A stretch of DNA of 64,000 bases, taken from Diadophis punctatus similis (taxonomy: Eukaryota > Chordata > Lepidosauria > Squamata > Dipsadidae). The stretch lies in NCBI GenBank assembly GCA_023053685.1, contig JALIGW010000058.1, forward strand, positions 191,001 to 255,000, read 5' to 3'. Made by a program: the position numbers and the translations under genes. Position 1 is the stretch's first letter. Every line of letters begins with the position of its first letter. Below are positions 10,901 through 22,102 of this stretch, piece by piece. The notes below the pieces were generated by a model that did no database searches, was not told where the DNA came from, and saw only the letters and a list, made by a program, of their open reading frames with translations.

Positions 10901-13900
10901 GGGAGGACAGCACCCGGCCAGCAGGGAGTGGAGTAGAGTGGGATCAATGCTATCCCCCTCCCTGAATTCAATCCATCCAAACATGGCCTGTTGTGTGCCA
11001 ACCCCATTGCCGTGAGTTCTCACACGTACCGGTTCTTCAGGGGGGGTTGCTCTCTCCCTAGTGGGCCTTGAGACCAGAGACCGGAGGGTGGAGCTACCCT
11101 GACCACCCCCTGGAGCTGCTTCCCAGCAAGCAGGCCTGCCTCACCCACCTTCAGCTCTCTTCAGAGAGGCCGGGGCACCCCAGAGGCGGCTCCGTCATTG
11201 GGACGTGGAGGGGGGGCTCAGGGGGGCCCCCTCACAGACAAAATCCTTCCTCCGGGCTGGAGACTGCCAGGGCTATCGGGTGCTCCAGCACGGCCTCTCT
11301 TCTGCCCTTCCACCCTCAGGGATTACCATGTCTGGAACGAAAGCTGGTTTGTCCGGAGGGACCTGGGCAACCCGTACTGCGGCTGGCAAGTGATCGACGC
11401 CACCCCGCAAGAGAGGAGCCAAGGTAAGTCCAGGTGGACTGTCCTCCCCACCACTGGCTGGAGCCCCATTGCAACTCCTGTCCTCCCAGAGCCACTCCTC
11501 CTCCTCCTCCTCCTCCTCCTCCTCCTCCTCCTCCTCCAGGGATCTACCAGTGCGGGCCAGCCTCGGTCTTGGCGGTCAAGCAAGGAGACGTGAGGCTGAA
11601 CTACGACACGGCCTTCGTCTTCACCGAGGTGAACGCCGACATCAACCGCTGGGTCGTGCAGAGCAACGGGAAGCGTGTGAAGGCCTACTGCGACACCTCC
11701 TCCATCGGCAGAGCCCTCAGCACCAAAGCTGTGGGCAGCAACCAGCGGGTGGACGTGACCAACAGCTACAAGTTTCCTGAAGGTGGGTTGAGGAACGGCA
11801 GAGTTGGGGTTAAAAGGAGCGCGGTGGTCATCTGGCCCACCCCCTGCCCCGGGGGGGGGGGGAAATCCAGCAGCCTCTCTTGCAAGTCTTGAAACCCTGA
11901 AACCGAACCCAGATGGGAGGTCAGGTGGGCAGCAGGCCACAGGCAGACTCAGAATGGCAGCGGAGGGGGGGGTCCTGCAAAGGGCATTGCCAGGAGAGTC
12001 AAAGGATCTGTCAGAGATGCGAGGTGCCCCCCCCCTTTGACAAGCAGGCCAGGCGGGGGAAACTGTGGAGTTCAGAGCAGAAGGCAACTGGGGAGCCGGC
12101 TGGGCGGCTGTCGATACAAGAGCATATGGACCAGGCACGGGGGGGGGGGGGATCAGTCTACAAGCTGGGGGGGGGGGAATGGAGTCAGGAGGTGGGGGTG
12201 CCTTGTCCAATGCCTGGCACCTGCATGCCTGGCTCCAGAAGGGCCCCAGCAAGGCAGGGCAGGGGAGATGCTCCTTCCCCATCAGGAACCTGGCTGGGTC
12301 TTCTGCACCTGCCCCTCTGCCACCCTTCAGAAGGCTCACTCTGCTCACTGGACTGCACAGCCCCACCTTGACAAAAGTCCAGCCGCTGGCTACTTTCCCA
12401 ATTGCAAAGGCATTAGCAGGTACTCTGAGGTCACCTGTCCCGGGTCTGGATCACGGCACAAGCGCAGAGCCTCCTGCTGCTTCCCAGGCCGGGCAGGGCT
12501 GCCTCTAAGCCTTCTGTGAGGACGAGGGCTGGGGTGGCTTTCTGCCTTTGGTGCGCACAGAGGGGGAGGCCCCGACTTGCAGAGCCATCCGGGGCTCAGG
12601 GTGCTCACCCCTCCACTGGACACCTACAGACCATAAAGCTGCTAGGGGAGGTCAGTCATCTGTTGACCTGGGGCCACCAATATGCTGGCGATGGCCATTC
12701 TACAACTCATCACCAGACCAGCCAAGTGATGCTGCTGAGGTGTCAGTGACGGAAGGCGGCTGGGCTTGGATCAGGAAGAAGACGGTGACCAGACCCATGC
12801 GTCTTCTGCTTCACCCGGTCCCATCTCCTAGGACTGGTGTCCTCATGGACCCAACTGCCGCTTGAGGAGCAGATGGCCGCTTGTGGCCCAGGGATCCTTT
12901 ACCCAGATTTGTCCAGTTGGGCAAGGATCCCCTTTTCTGGACGGGGAGTCCCTTCTCAGAGTCACTCATGCCTCTCGCTCGTGTCCAAGCGCAGCCGTGA
13001 TATGACACTTCCGCTCCCTTCTCCAAGGGGACTGCAGTCAGGGAAAGGGTCACTGGCTTTGTGCAAACTGGAAAAAGTCCAACCACTTTTCTGCCCTTCC
13101 TATGGACTCGCTTTGGGAAAGCCAGAAGCAGAGGAGGATGCTGTGGGCCCGCTGGGTCCCCTGCCAGGCAACCCCCCCTGCCCCCCCCCACAGGAAGAGG
13201 AGGCTCTGTTCAGCTCCCGGAGGGTGGCTCTCCTGTGGATCCCGCCTGCTTCTCAGGAATCCAGAGGGTGGGGGGTCCTTGGCGCTCTCCTGCTCAGGCC
13301 ACAAGATAAATGACTGGTTGGGGATTGCCATTCTGCAGAAGGGGGGGTGGGTGGGGCTCAATATAATTTCCTTAGTTCTATGAAATCATTGCAGACACAC
13401 GTTCGTGTTTTATTCCGGGGGGGGGGGCGGGGGGGCAGCATTCTGGGTGGGAACCTCGCTGGCCCTGCAAGCGGTCAGTCTACTTCCGCATCGCCAGTGG
13501 TGAAATCCATTTTTTTTACTACCGGTTCTGTGGGTGTGGCTTGGTGGGCGTGGCAGGGGAAGGATGCTGCAAAATCTCCATTCCCACCCCCACTCCTGGG
13601 GGAGGGATATTCCAAAATCTCCATTCCCACCCCACTCTGGGGCCAGCCAGAGGTGGTATTTGCCGGTTCTCTGAACTACTCAAAATTTCTGCTACCGGTT
13701 CTCCGAACTACTCAAAATTCCCGCTACCGGTTCTCCAGAACCTGTCAGAACCTGCTGGATTTCACCCCTGCGACATCTCCCTCCGACGGGTGGGAGAAGA
13801 GCCAGCGGGTTTCACCCTGGCTTCAGTTGCCAGCCTCGGGGCCCAAGCCACCAGCCCTTCCCCGGGGAGCGCCAGGAGGCCCAGAGGCAGCTAGAGGGGT

Positions 13901-14403
13901 TCAGGAAAGGCTGACTCATCATTTGAGGCTTCTTGGCTCCACCAAATGAGCTTCGGGGCAGCCAGATCACCCCGAGGTGAGCAAGCTGGTGGGAAAGAGC
14001 CGCGGCTCCGAAAGGCTCCCAGGCAGAGACCAGAGCCTTCGCGGGCCCCGCTGGGAAAGAGCATTTGGTGGGAGCTGCTGAGCGAGTCCCCCCTCCCACC
14101 CCCCAGGCTCCACCGAGGAAAGAAGCGTCTATCGGAAAGCCTGCATGGAGCTCTCAGGCTCCAGCCCCTCGGAAACGGCGGCCTCAGAGATGATCGCCCA
14201 CCCGGAGCTCTTCGGGAAATTCAAGCTGACTCAGCCGCCGGTGCTCGGCAAGGACGTCAACCTGATCCTCTCGCTCTCCAACCTGTCTGCCTCCCCCAAG
14301 ACGGTCACCGTCAACCTGAGTGTCTCCAGCGTCCTCTACACCCGCAGGGCCGTCAAGGAGATCCTGAAGGAGACCACCACCCTCCACCTGGGCGGCAAGG
14401 AAG

Positions 14404-14474
<71 letters not shown>

Positions 14475-16347
14475 CTCCAGCCTGGGGCTGAAGAGGCTGG
14501 CAGGGGAGGCAGCAGCTTCAGGTGGCCCGGTCTGCAGAGGAGTCCTGGGGAGAACTGGCAGCGGCGGGGGGGGGGGGGGGCTTTGAGTGGTCTGATGCAG
14601 AGAAGAAGAAGAAGAAGAGGGAGAGAGCTTGTTTCTGGCCAGGCCTGTAACTGGGCTCTCCTGGCTTCCAGAGAAGTACCTTCCCCTGCGGATCAGCTAC
14701 GGCCACTACGGCAACTCCCTGACTGACGACAAAAAGCTGCTGGTGACAGCTCTGTGCGATGTGTCTGAGGGCGTGAAGCTGCTGGTGGAAAAGGCCATCA
14801 CTCTTGAGAGTCCAAACCTCTCCATTGTGGTAAGCACCTCTTAGACGGACACACACATGTACCCACACCCACACAACCTCTCCATTGCGGCAAGCACCTC
14901 TTGGACACACACAACCCACGTTGGGAGGCTGTCTGCAGCCAGAACTTCAACCCCTGAGCCCGGCCATGCCCATCGGTCCATCTCCAGTGGCCCCCGTCTC
15001 TGCTCCCAAAGACCCTTCAGGGCCCCAGAGTTACACTCCGTCTAGCTGTTTCCAAGCAAGATGCTGGAACTGCTGCTCTGGCCCTCTTCCTGCCGGCTAG
15101 CGGTGGCCGGAGCTCCTTGAGTGCAGTGGACTCGGCTCCTTTGCGAGAAGCTGGCTGAGCTGCATTGCTCAGCTCTCTTCCAGAAAGCCAGGTTGATTTG
15201 GGCTGAGCTCTGTCCGTCCAGAAGAACAGGCCTCTCTTCCCCCGGAGGAGGCTGAGGAAAGCGGCTGGGGCTGCCCGGCCCTCCTCACGGCCCTGGGTGA
15301 AGCAGCCGACTGGCCAGGGGTTCAGCTGCTTGGCAATTCCTCTGGCTTCCCAGAGCCAAACCGCTTCCATTTCCATCCTTAGCTTGCCCAAACTGGCAAA
15401 AATTGGCCATTCTGTTACAGGGTCTCAGATTTTGGATCATTTAGAGGCATTTCAGTATATTTTAAAGATGAGAAAAGGGATGGCCTGGCTGCCATCAGTT
15501 TCTGACTCCCGCTCTTCAAACCCATTTCCTCCCACTGTGGATCGAGGGGAGGGGGGCCTTCCTTTTTTGGTCCCACATTTGTGGTAATGATTAAAGGGCT
15601 CCAGATACAGAAAACATCACCTCCAACGAAAGAATGAAGAGGGGCCTTAGCCGCCCCCCACAACCCCTCTGCCTGGCGTCTGAGAGGGCAGGAGGAGGAT
15701 GCGTCCGAGATCCCCGCTCTGTGGCCCTGGGAAGAGGGCTGACCCACTGCTTTCCCCCAAAGGTTCCTCCAAAGGTGTTTGTCAACACCCCAGCCACGCT
15801 GGAAATCTCCTATGCCAACCCCCTCCCTGAGCCCGTGAAGGACTGCGTGCTGCTGGTGACCTTGATGGGCCAGGCAATCAAGATCAAGTATGTGGGTCTA
15901 GGCGGGGGGGAGGGGGCAGCAGAGGCAGACCCTTGCCTGGCAGTTGCCCGACCAGGGCAAAGGGTGGAACATCCCAGCCCACCCACCCCGAACGCCAGGC
16001 TGGTGACTGTGGGGCTGAGCCCAGCGCCACTCTCTCCACCGTCCCCATCTGGCTCTCAGCTGACGGGGCCCTGAGCTCTTCACCTGCAGCGGGTGAAAAG
16101 AAGCTGGCACTATCCCAAAGCGACCCCTCCTGCCAAAGACTCCCCCAATATCCCTCACTCCCCTCCCCCCTCCCTCTCTTGCTCCAGCGTGGCAGATCTG
16201 GCAGCTGGGGAGCGGTCGAAGATCTACTTTGAGTTCACTCCTCGCCGCACAGGAGCCATGCAGCTGCACGTGGACTTCTGCTGCAGCAAATTCCACCACG
16301 TCAAGAGCTTTGTGCTTATGGATGTGGCCGCCGCTGGCACTGCTTAA
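4990..16347 (+). CDS. TGM3/TGM6: Protein-glutamine gamma-glutamyltransferase, TGM3/TGM6-like (13 exons)
   Basis: Ca2+-dependent enzyme forming epsilon-(gamma-glutamyl)lysine cross-links between proteins. CDS exons: 4990-4996, 7509-7682, 8180-8422, 8707-8825, 9522-9650, 9735-9915, 10027-10162, 11320-11423, 11540-11782, 14107-14403, 14672-14829, 15763-15887, 16188-16347; together 2,076 nt, about 691 aa, near the TGM3 length. Exon 1 encodes only MA plus one base (ATGGCGG then GTGAGT), the usual family layout. Order: N-terminal beta-sandwich (to about residue 140), catalytic core, linker (about 455-480), two beta-barrels. The triad is visible: Cys275 in YGQCWVFAG, His333 in DYHVWNESW, Asp356 in IDATPQE. 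The core resembles TGM3 most; the first barrel resembles TGM6. The human neighbour order TGM3-TGM6-SNRPB supports this class. Oddities: one extra residue in the first Ca2+ loop, and microsatellites beside two splice sites. The exact orthology (TGM3, TGM6 or their common ancestor) is unsettled. Confidence 0.93.
5222..5571 (+). repeat. Block-alternating pentanucleotide microsatellite (TAGAG / GGATA)
   Basis: Within intron 1 of the transglutaminase, runs of AGTAG units and runs of ATAGG units alternate: AGTAG to about 5,272, ATAGG to 5,333, AGTAG to 5,387, ATAGG to 5,459, AGTAG to 5,543, then AATAGG. It passes directly into a CR1-type repeat end at about 5,550. Confidence 0.95.
5550..5640 (+). 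mobile_element. CR1-type LINE 3'-region fragment
   Basis: Begins at the end of the pentanucleotide array and carries the dispersed words GGGACCTTGGAGGTCTTCTA and CCTATACCATTC, also found near 6,800, 34,650 and 35,260. It is a short truncated copy. Confidence 0.7.
6786..6855 (+). mobile_element. CR1-type fragment
   Basis: A second, more decayed copy with GACCTCGGAGGTCTTCTAGA followed by CCAACCCCCTCCCCAAGCAG, in intron 1 of the TGM3/6-like gene. Confidence 0.6.
6929..7315 (+). mobile_element. Non-autonomous Tigger/mariner-like DNA transposon
   Basis: The left end reads CAGACAGTCCTCGATTTACA after a TA; the right end in reverse complement reads about AGTCCTCAACTTACAAC. These are diverged terminal inverted repeats of the GTCCTCGACTTAC type known for Tigger-like elements. 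The roughly 387-bp interior has no ORF, so the copy cannot move itself. It ends about 190 bp upstream of exon 2 of the transglutaminase. Confidence 0.65.
10535..10710 (+). mobile_element. CR1-type LINE fragment
   Basis: Bases around GAGCACCCACAACTTCTGGA, TTCCTCCTTAGTTCCAGGTT and CCCTCAGGTGCTTTGGAGAA match the repeat at 35,295-35,460. It lies in intron 7 of the TGM3/6-like gene. Confidence 0.65.
11500..11537 (+). repeat. (CTC)n microsatellite forming a polypyrimidine tract
   Basis: About 38 bp of CTC units end at the CAG acceptor of exon 9 (exon starts 11,540). The repeat itself is the pyrimidine tract of the splice site. Confidence 0.9.
13495..13770 (+). mobile_element. hAT-like MITE, 276 bp
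   Basis: Terminal inverted repeats CAGTGGTGAAATCCA (left) and CAGGGGTGAAATCCA (right, reverse complement) fit hAT termini. Inside are repeated ACCGGTTCT and ACTACTCAAAATT words and no ORF. I see no convincing 8-bp target duplication (CGCATCGC against CGACATCT). It lies in intron 9 of the TGM3/6-like gene. Confidence 0.75.
14406..14473 (+). repeat. (CA)n microsatellite next to a splice donor
   Basis: About 67 bp of CA units begin within the donor context of exon 10: exon end at 14,403, then GTAACACACA. Positions +5 and onward of the intron are part of the repeat. Confidence 0.95.
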
Positions 16348-16410
16348 CCGCGGGGGGGGGGGAGGGAGGGATGGAGGGGGGGGAAGCATCTCTCCTGCAC
16401 CCAGGCTGCC

Positions 16411-16416
16411 ATTAAA
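16411..16416 (+). promoter_or_regulatory. Polyadenylation signal of the TGM3/6-like gene
   Basis: ATTAAA, the commonest variant hexamer, 64 bp after the stop codon. It implies a very short 3' UTR. Confidence 0.7.
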
Positions 16417-17365
16417 GCTTTTGTCCAAGCAGAAGAGCTGCTGCTGTGCGTTTATTCCAGAGCTTAGAGAAGGCAGGAAGTCAAGAGCAGAGTGGGGTGG
16501 GGGGCCTGGTGCCCTCCCTTCCAGGGCTGAGACCCCAGGCTGGGTTCCGTCCTGTCTGTTCTGCACCCACCGTGAGCAACGCTTTTCCTTCCGCTTTGGC
16601 CAGCTGCCCACTTGCTCAGGTGCTTCTGGAAGATGCTCTGCAGGGGACGTGTGGCTTCACTCCGGGGGCCCTTTGGTGTGGCTGCCCAGATGGGGTGGGG
16701 TCTCAGTAAATGCTTGCTGTGCAGCCCCGAGTGGCTCTCCTGGGTCCACGCCTGCTCCTTTTCCTCTCTGGGTCCCCTTCTGCAGTCACCCTTCACCGGC
16801 TGTGCCTGGGGTGGAGGGGGAATGGGGGCTGGCCTGCAGGAGGGCTCATTAGCAGGGGAGCCTTTAGCCTGAGCCCCCGTCTGTCCAGGCCAGAGCCCAC
16901 CTCTGCCAGTTGCACACGAGGCCCTCAAATCTGCCCACCTTCTGAAGCTCCTCGCTGACCCAAAGCAGGATGGAAAGCACACTGTGTGCCCCTGGGTGGG
17001 CTTGGGGACAGGATTCTTATGCTGAGCTTTAGAGCGGTGACCCCTCCCCCACTCGAGGCATCCCCAAGGCTGGTGCAGAGGCTGCTGTTTCTTCTTCTGA
17101 ACTTCCCTGGGCCTCTGGCCAGGAAGATTTAGGTGCCCAGGCCCTGCAGGGGTCAGGTGAGGTTGAAGAGCTGGGAGCCTGTGGAGGGGCACACAATACA
17201 CAGTAGTCCAAAGTCTTGGCTCAGGGGCCACCACACCCCAGGCCCCCAGAGAGCCCCTTCCCTGAACTGCCACAGTTCCCCTTCTGGGCTCCTTGTCCAG
17301 CTGAGTTTTTTTTAAAAAAAAATCCTTAATTAAAAACAGTTAAGTGGGCCTCCCACAAACATTGA
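16417..17365. other. Gene-free interval
   Basis: GC-rich DNA after the transglutaminase poly(A) signal. No exon or recognised repeat was found. Confidence 0.5.
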
Positions 17366-17440
17366 GAGCTCCTTGGTGCTCTCTGACTTCGGCTGTTTCC
17401 TTTCAGAAGTTTCATGACCCAAACTAGGTAACATCATCAG

Positions 17441-17483
<43 letters not shown>

Positions 17484-17560
17484 CAGCATTTGATGACGTT
17501 ACCTAGTTTGGGTCATGAGACTTCTGCAAGGAAACAACCGAAAGCACCAAGGAGCCCTTC
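17366..17560. mobile_element. Inverted pair of a dispersed retroelement end, joined by (GAT)n
   Basis: Left arm 17,366-17,440 (minus strand) and right arm 17,483-17,560 (plus strand) are near reverse complements. They share GACCCAAACTAGGTAAC and CTCCTTGGTGCT. The centre is a 42-bp GAT repeat at 17,441-17,482. Read outward, each arm has a CTGATGA-like box, about 20 nt, then GAAAC or GAGAC and CTGCAAGGAAAC. The pattern resembles hammerhead-ribozyme-bearing ends of Penelope-like elements; this is an inference. Confidence 0.6.
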
Positions 17561-17599
17561 ATTTCAACCCTGAGCTACAAATATTCTCCTTTATTGGTC

Positions 17600-20055
17600 C
17601 CACAATCCTTACTGGGAAGTAGAAACGGTGGGCTGCCGCTGCTGAGCTTGCTTGGAAATGTCCCCATCACCCAGGAAAAACAGCAACAGGTTGTGGAGTT
17701 TGGAGAGCATCCTAGCGAGAAGAAGCTTCCAGTAAGCCACCCTGGTTGCCTTCTTCTTGCCAAATCCTCTTTGGTCATCCTCATAAGTTCAAGCCAGTTG
17801 GGTCAGCAATTCATGATGTAGATAACTTGTACCAGGGAGACAGAGACCAAATCGCACATCGGTATCCGGTCATTCAAAATTTATTCTGCCTTTCTGGTCC
17901 TTTTCCATATAACGGAGGACTGGCTAAGAACTCTGGGCAGAGTCCTCAGGCTCCTGAGGTGCCTTCACAATTCATGCAATACTGAACAAACACAGAGCTG
18001 TTCTTCATAGCATCACTTGTCCCAGGAAGAATCAGCAGACAGATGGGAACGAAATCCGAATCCTGCTGGATCAGACCCCCGGCACATCTGGTGGGCAGCC
18101 TGATCTCACAGTGCCAACCAACTGCCCGAGGAAGCCCCCTGGTCTCCTAGGAGATGATGCCGGTGGACTTGACCAGCTTTAGAAGTTAGTCTGTCATACC
18201 CCTGATCCTTGACCCTGGCTTCGCAAGTGGATCGGTGTGGTCAGTGCAAAGTTGCTTTGACCCTCATAGCAGTGAATTAGCAACTAGCAGGGCTGCAGGC
18301 TGCCTGCCACTCCAGGACCCCCCACCCCATTTCCCATTCCACAGTCCGCCCTTCTCTTCCTCTGATAGTTCATGGCCTGCTCTATTTTTCCTCTGGATGC
18401 CAAGCATTTGGCACCTTCCTGTTGCAGCATCTAATAAATCTTCATCCTCCCTTCTCAGCCGCAGGGCGGCCACCCACTGCTCCAACCCTTTTCTTCCGGG
18501 TCTCTTCCACGATCTTGCATCTGCCGCAAATATGCCCGATTGTTTCCAGACAGGAGTGCAAAACCTTCACGGATTCCTGCCCATTCATCCACACGATGAG
18601 AACTCGGTGGGTCTCCTGTCCAAGCTGCTGCTCAGGGCAGGGATCCCCCGATCATCCCAGCTGCCCAACCGTGGCTAGAAATCTCCCACCATGACAGCCC
18701 AGCCGTGATTCTAGGGGGCAGCCTGCCCCACTGCTTCGCAGCCCTCCCTGACCGGAAAGTCCTTATATAAAGTTTGGATCCCTCTCTATAAAGTCTCGGG
18801 CTGCTGGTTATTGTCCTGCCCGAGACCCCAAAGGACATCTCCAAATCTACAAGGACATCAGACATGGGCGAGGAGGGGCTGCAGATGGCCTGTTGAGGGC
18901 CTGCAATGGGAGGCCCTGACTTCCTCTCTTCCTCCCCCTCCTCATAGGAAAGGGGGGAGGTAAAGTGGGGCTCCCGACTGCCTCAAAAGCGTCAACTGGC
19001 TTGGCTCAGCTCCCAGGCAAAAAGAGGCATCTGGCTCGACTGGTGCGCCAGGCAGCCGGGAGCATCCGGAGGAGGAACTATGGAGTTTGCTCCCCCCCCC
19101 ACGCCGATTCCAGGCTGAGCCCACCCAGAACTTCCAGGAGCCGGTTGCCCTTGGCAGCCCCGGGCACCCACCGAGGGCAGCTGCTGCACAATCCCAACTA
19201 AAGAGGGCTTGGCCAGCAGCATCATGCCAGCCCCACCGCCTGTGTGTGCCACAAGAAGGATGCCTCTTGCTTAAGCAGCAGCTTTCATTCACCTGCGAAC
19301 GGCAGTCCCAAGTTCCAGAAGTGGGTCAGTCTCTGCCCTCCGACTGACGAGCCAGGCTCACTTCTCTGCTGGCCTCCCTGCGAAGTCTTGCATGGCACAT
19401 GCTGGGCAGCTGAGCTTACACTGGCAGGCCGGGGGCCAGACTGGATGCACAGCCTTTCCGCTGCACCCCTTAATTAGCAACCTGCCAAATTGCTGCCTGG
19501 CTGCCAGCCTCACTGCGGGGCCAAACGAGGCTCCCCCACCCCCATCTTCCTGGGCCGTCCCCTTTTCTCCAAAGGCACCTTGTGCACCTGTAGCTGAAGA
19601 GCTCCGTTTCTGTCCGTTCCCAAATGTCTCAGGCTCACCAAGACCCTCTTTACGGTCTGCTGGATGGCAGCTTTCGCGATGTGGCTGGGGAAAAGACCCT
19701 CCCAGACCGACCAGGGCACCCAAGGCAGCCCCAGGGGAGCCTCCAGAGGCAGCCAAGAGACAGAACGACAACCACAGAGGTTAGGCGAGTCCCAGCACTG
19801 TCTCCTCCAGGCCTAACAGGTTCATCACATTTTGGGACCTTATTAAAAACCTTATTAGAGGCAAACAATTCAGGAGCTCTGAATCAGCCGGAAGGGAAGT
19901 CGCCTCCCTCACTGCTCTCTTATTCTGAAGCTTTAGGCAGCCGCATCTGTTTAACTGGCAGGAAGCCGCAAGAGGCTGACAGCTTCCCTGCGCACAGCTG
20001 GGCTCACTCTTGGGACGCTCTGGAACATGGACTCTGTGCACGCCACCAGAAGCAG
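17600..20055. other. Gene-poor interval with old repeat traces
   Basis: Contains a CR1-like piece near 18,060-18,140 (words around CCTGCTGGATCAGACC). Otherwise there is unassigned DNA with several open minus-strand stretches (18,485-18,645; 19,510-19,719) that I could not match to a family. Two TTTATT sites (about 17,590 and 17,880) could be minus-strand poly(A) signals. Confidence 0.4.
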
Positions 20056-20059
20056 CCCA

Positions 20060-20115
20060 GGCATTTATTTTATTCATTTATGTATTAGATTCCTATCCCA
20101 CCTTTATAACTCTAA
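20060..20115 (-). mobile_element. LINE 3'-end fragment
   Basis: TTATTTTATTCATTTATGTA followed by CCTATCCCACCTTTATAACT is the reverse-oriented A-rich end typical of CR1/L2-type LINEs, as also seen at 41,466-41,535. Confidence 0.5.
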
Positions 20116-20519
20116 GGAAAGCAGGCCACTAAAAGTGGCTGGACACCATCAAAGCTGACCCCAGCCAGAGCACAGAACAACTCACAGAAGCAGGGCGAGA
20201 TCAGAAGGCGTGGAGAGACCGCCTGGCCCATGGAGTGGCCAAGATTGAATGGACAGCCTCCTCCTCCACCTCCTCCTCCTCCTCCTCATCAGTAACTCAA
20301 GGCGGCAACACACAGCATATCCTCCCACTTCCAGTTCAGAACAAGGGAAGGTATCTTTGGCTGCACAGCCACGGCTGAGGACAAGGTGGGCCTAGGGTCC
20401 TCCCCTCAGGGCAAGCAGGGGCAGAGGCCGAGCCCTGAAAGGGAAGGCTGCAACTTCTGGGCTCCTTAGTCTGGAGCAGAGAGGGTGGGCGGCTACAGTG
20501 ACCGCTACCCCTACATACC

Positions 20520-20650
20520 GGTAGTCGCTCTCTCTCAGCCCAACCCAGCTCACAGGGTTGTTGTTGTGGGGAAAACAGAGGAAGGGAGGAAGATTACATG
20601 TTTGCCACCTTGAGTTGTTTATAAAAAAATAAAGGCAGGGTAACAATAAA
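20520..20650 (+). mobile_element. LINE 3'-end fragment
   Basis: TCAGCCCAACCCAGCTCACA, GGGTTGTTGTTGTGGGGAAA, CACCTTGAGTTGTTTATAAA and an A-rich tail with AATAAA match the common squamate LINE 3' end in plus orientation. It is truncated and has no ORF. Confidence 0.55.
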
Positions 20651-20969
20651 CAAACAGTTTAACCCTGTCTTCATCCTTGGATGGGAATATTATGTGCTGC
20701 TCTGCCCAAGCTACTTCCTCATTTCTCGAAGTAGCCCGGCCTTGGGAAGAAGCCACAGCCAGGGGTTGGGGCCACCAGGCAGGCCGAGGGCCCAGCTCTC
20801 TGCACCTTTAGGGGGCCAACCTGCCCATAGCGATGCCCCAAGAGCAGTGCCACCCCTCCCCAGCACCAGCGGCTCCCTCCCTCCCTCCCTGCCAGCCAGC
20901 CAGCCAGCCGTGGGTCTTTGGTGGGACGAGGCTGATGGAGTTGCCACACACCCCCACCACCGCCCTCCT

Positions 20970-21039
20970 TTCCTCTAGTTCTGGCTGGTTTTTCTTAGCA
21001 GCTGCATCAAGGAGGCTTTGTGAGCGAACCTTTGCATTC
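20970..21039 (-). other. Candidate internal exon on the minus strand
   Basis: A strong acceptor (CTTCTTTATTTCAG, read on the minus strand) precedes an open stretch from 21,039 downward, rich in Lys, Gln and Glu. It would continue in phase from the candidate first exon at 24,344-24,372. The donor end is unclear (20,965-20,980). No family was recognised, so this may be chance. Confidence 0.25.
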
Positions 21040-22102
21040 CTGAAATAAAGAAGCTGCTGCCAAGATGTCCTTCTGCGCCGCCTGGCAACGAGCCGAGAAG
21101 CGCTTTGCATGCTCCAGCCAAGGGCTCCGGGGTCTCCTGTGCCCAGTGAACCTTTGTGCCATCAATACAGTGCCAGGGAACCTGCTCTCAACCCTTCCTG
21201 GGCACATGATCTCCTCTGGCTCAAGGGTGCAGCCCACCATTCCAGCCTGAGACCCCGGGATATTCTCCGGTTCTCTTGGGGCCCTGGCTGGCTTGGAAGC
21301 GTCTCCAGGGGCTGGGAGGGGCTCTCTTCTCAGACAAAGTCACTCGACTGGCCAGATCCCTTGGCCGTGACTGACATGGGTCTGAGTCCCATTGTCTGGG
21401 AGGAGGTTGACCCTGAGGGAGTGGACATTCTGGCTGTGAGACTGGGCACCTGTGCTCTGGACCCATGCCCCCCCCTGCTTGGTCAAGGCCTCCTGTGTGT
21501 CCCTCGTGGGAGAGGGTGCTCCCAACTGCCTTGCAGGAGGCACCTCCTTCTCAAGAGGCCATCTTTGGACCCAACAGTGCTGGGCAACCTTTGTCTGGTC
21601 CCCAACCTCCCCCTTCAGCTATCGAGGGACCTGGATGAGCGGATTCTCGGGGCTCTTTTCAGTCGGAGTTCAGGCCGGGGCACAGCACCAAAGCAGCTTC
21701 AATGCAACCCTGCAAACTGCAGCAGGGCTCTGGGTCCCCCCCCCCCAGCAGATGACATGTCATCTTTGACTCTGGATGGAGTGGCGGTAACCTGGTGCTC
21801 TAGTTGGGGTCCGGCTAGACTCACAGAGTCCTCAAAGAGCAGATGGCGGTCATGGCCCGGAGGGTCTTCGCACAGGTTTCTCCTGCACCGGGAAGACTTG
21901 GTTACTGCAACACGCTCTCCGTGGGATTGCCCTTGAAGGCCACCCAGAAATTACCATTGAACCAGTATGTGGCAGGACACACAATGCCTGGTACCCTTAG
22001 ATTCACCGATGTTATACGCATATTATACCTGTGTAGCATGACCTACAATGGCTCCAAGTTTCTTTCTCAGTGCTATTCAAGTGGCTGGTTCTTTTCTATT
22101 CA

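Noticed and set aside
11323..12366. 347-codon minus-strand frame
   Set aside because: Antisense shadow of exons 8-9 of the TGM3/6-like gene plus GC-rich intron; low-complexity Arg run from the CTC repeat.
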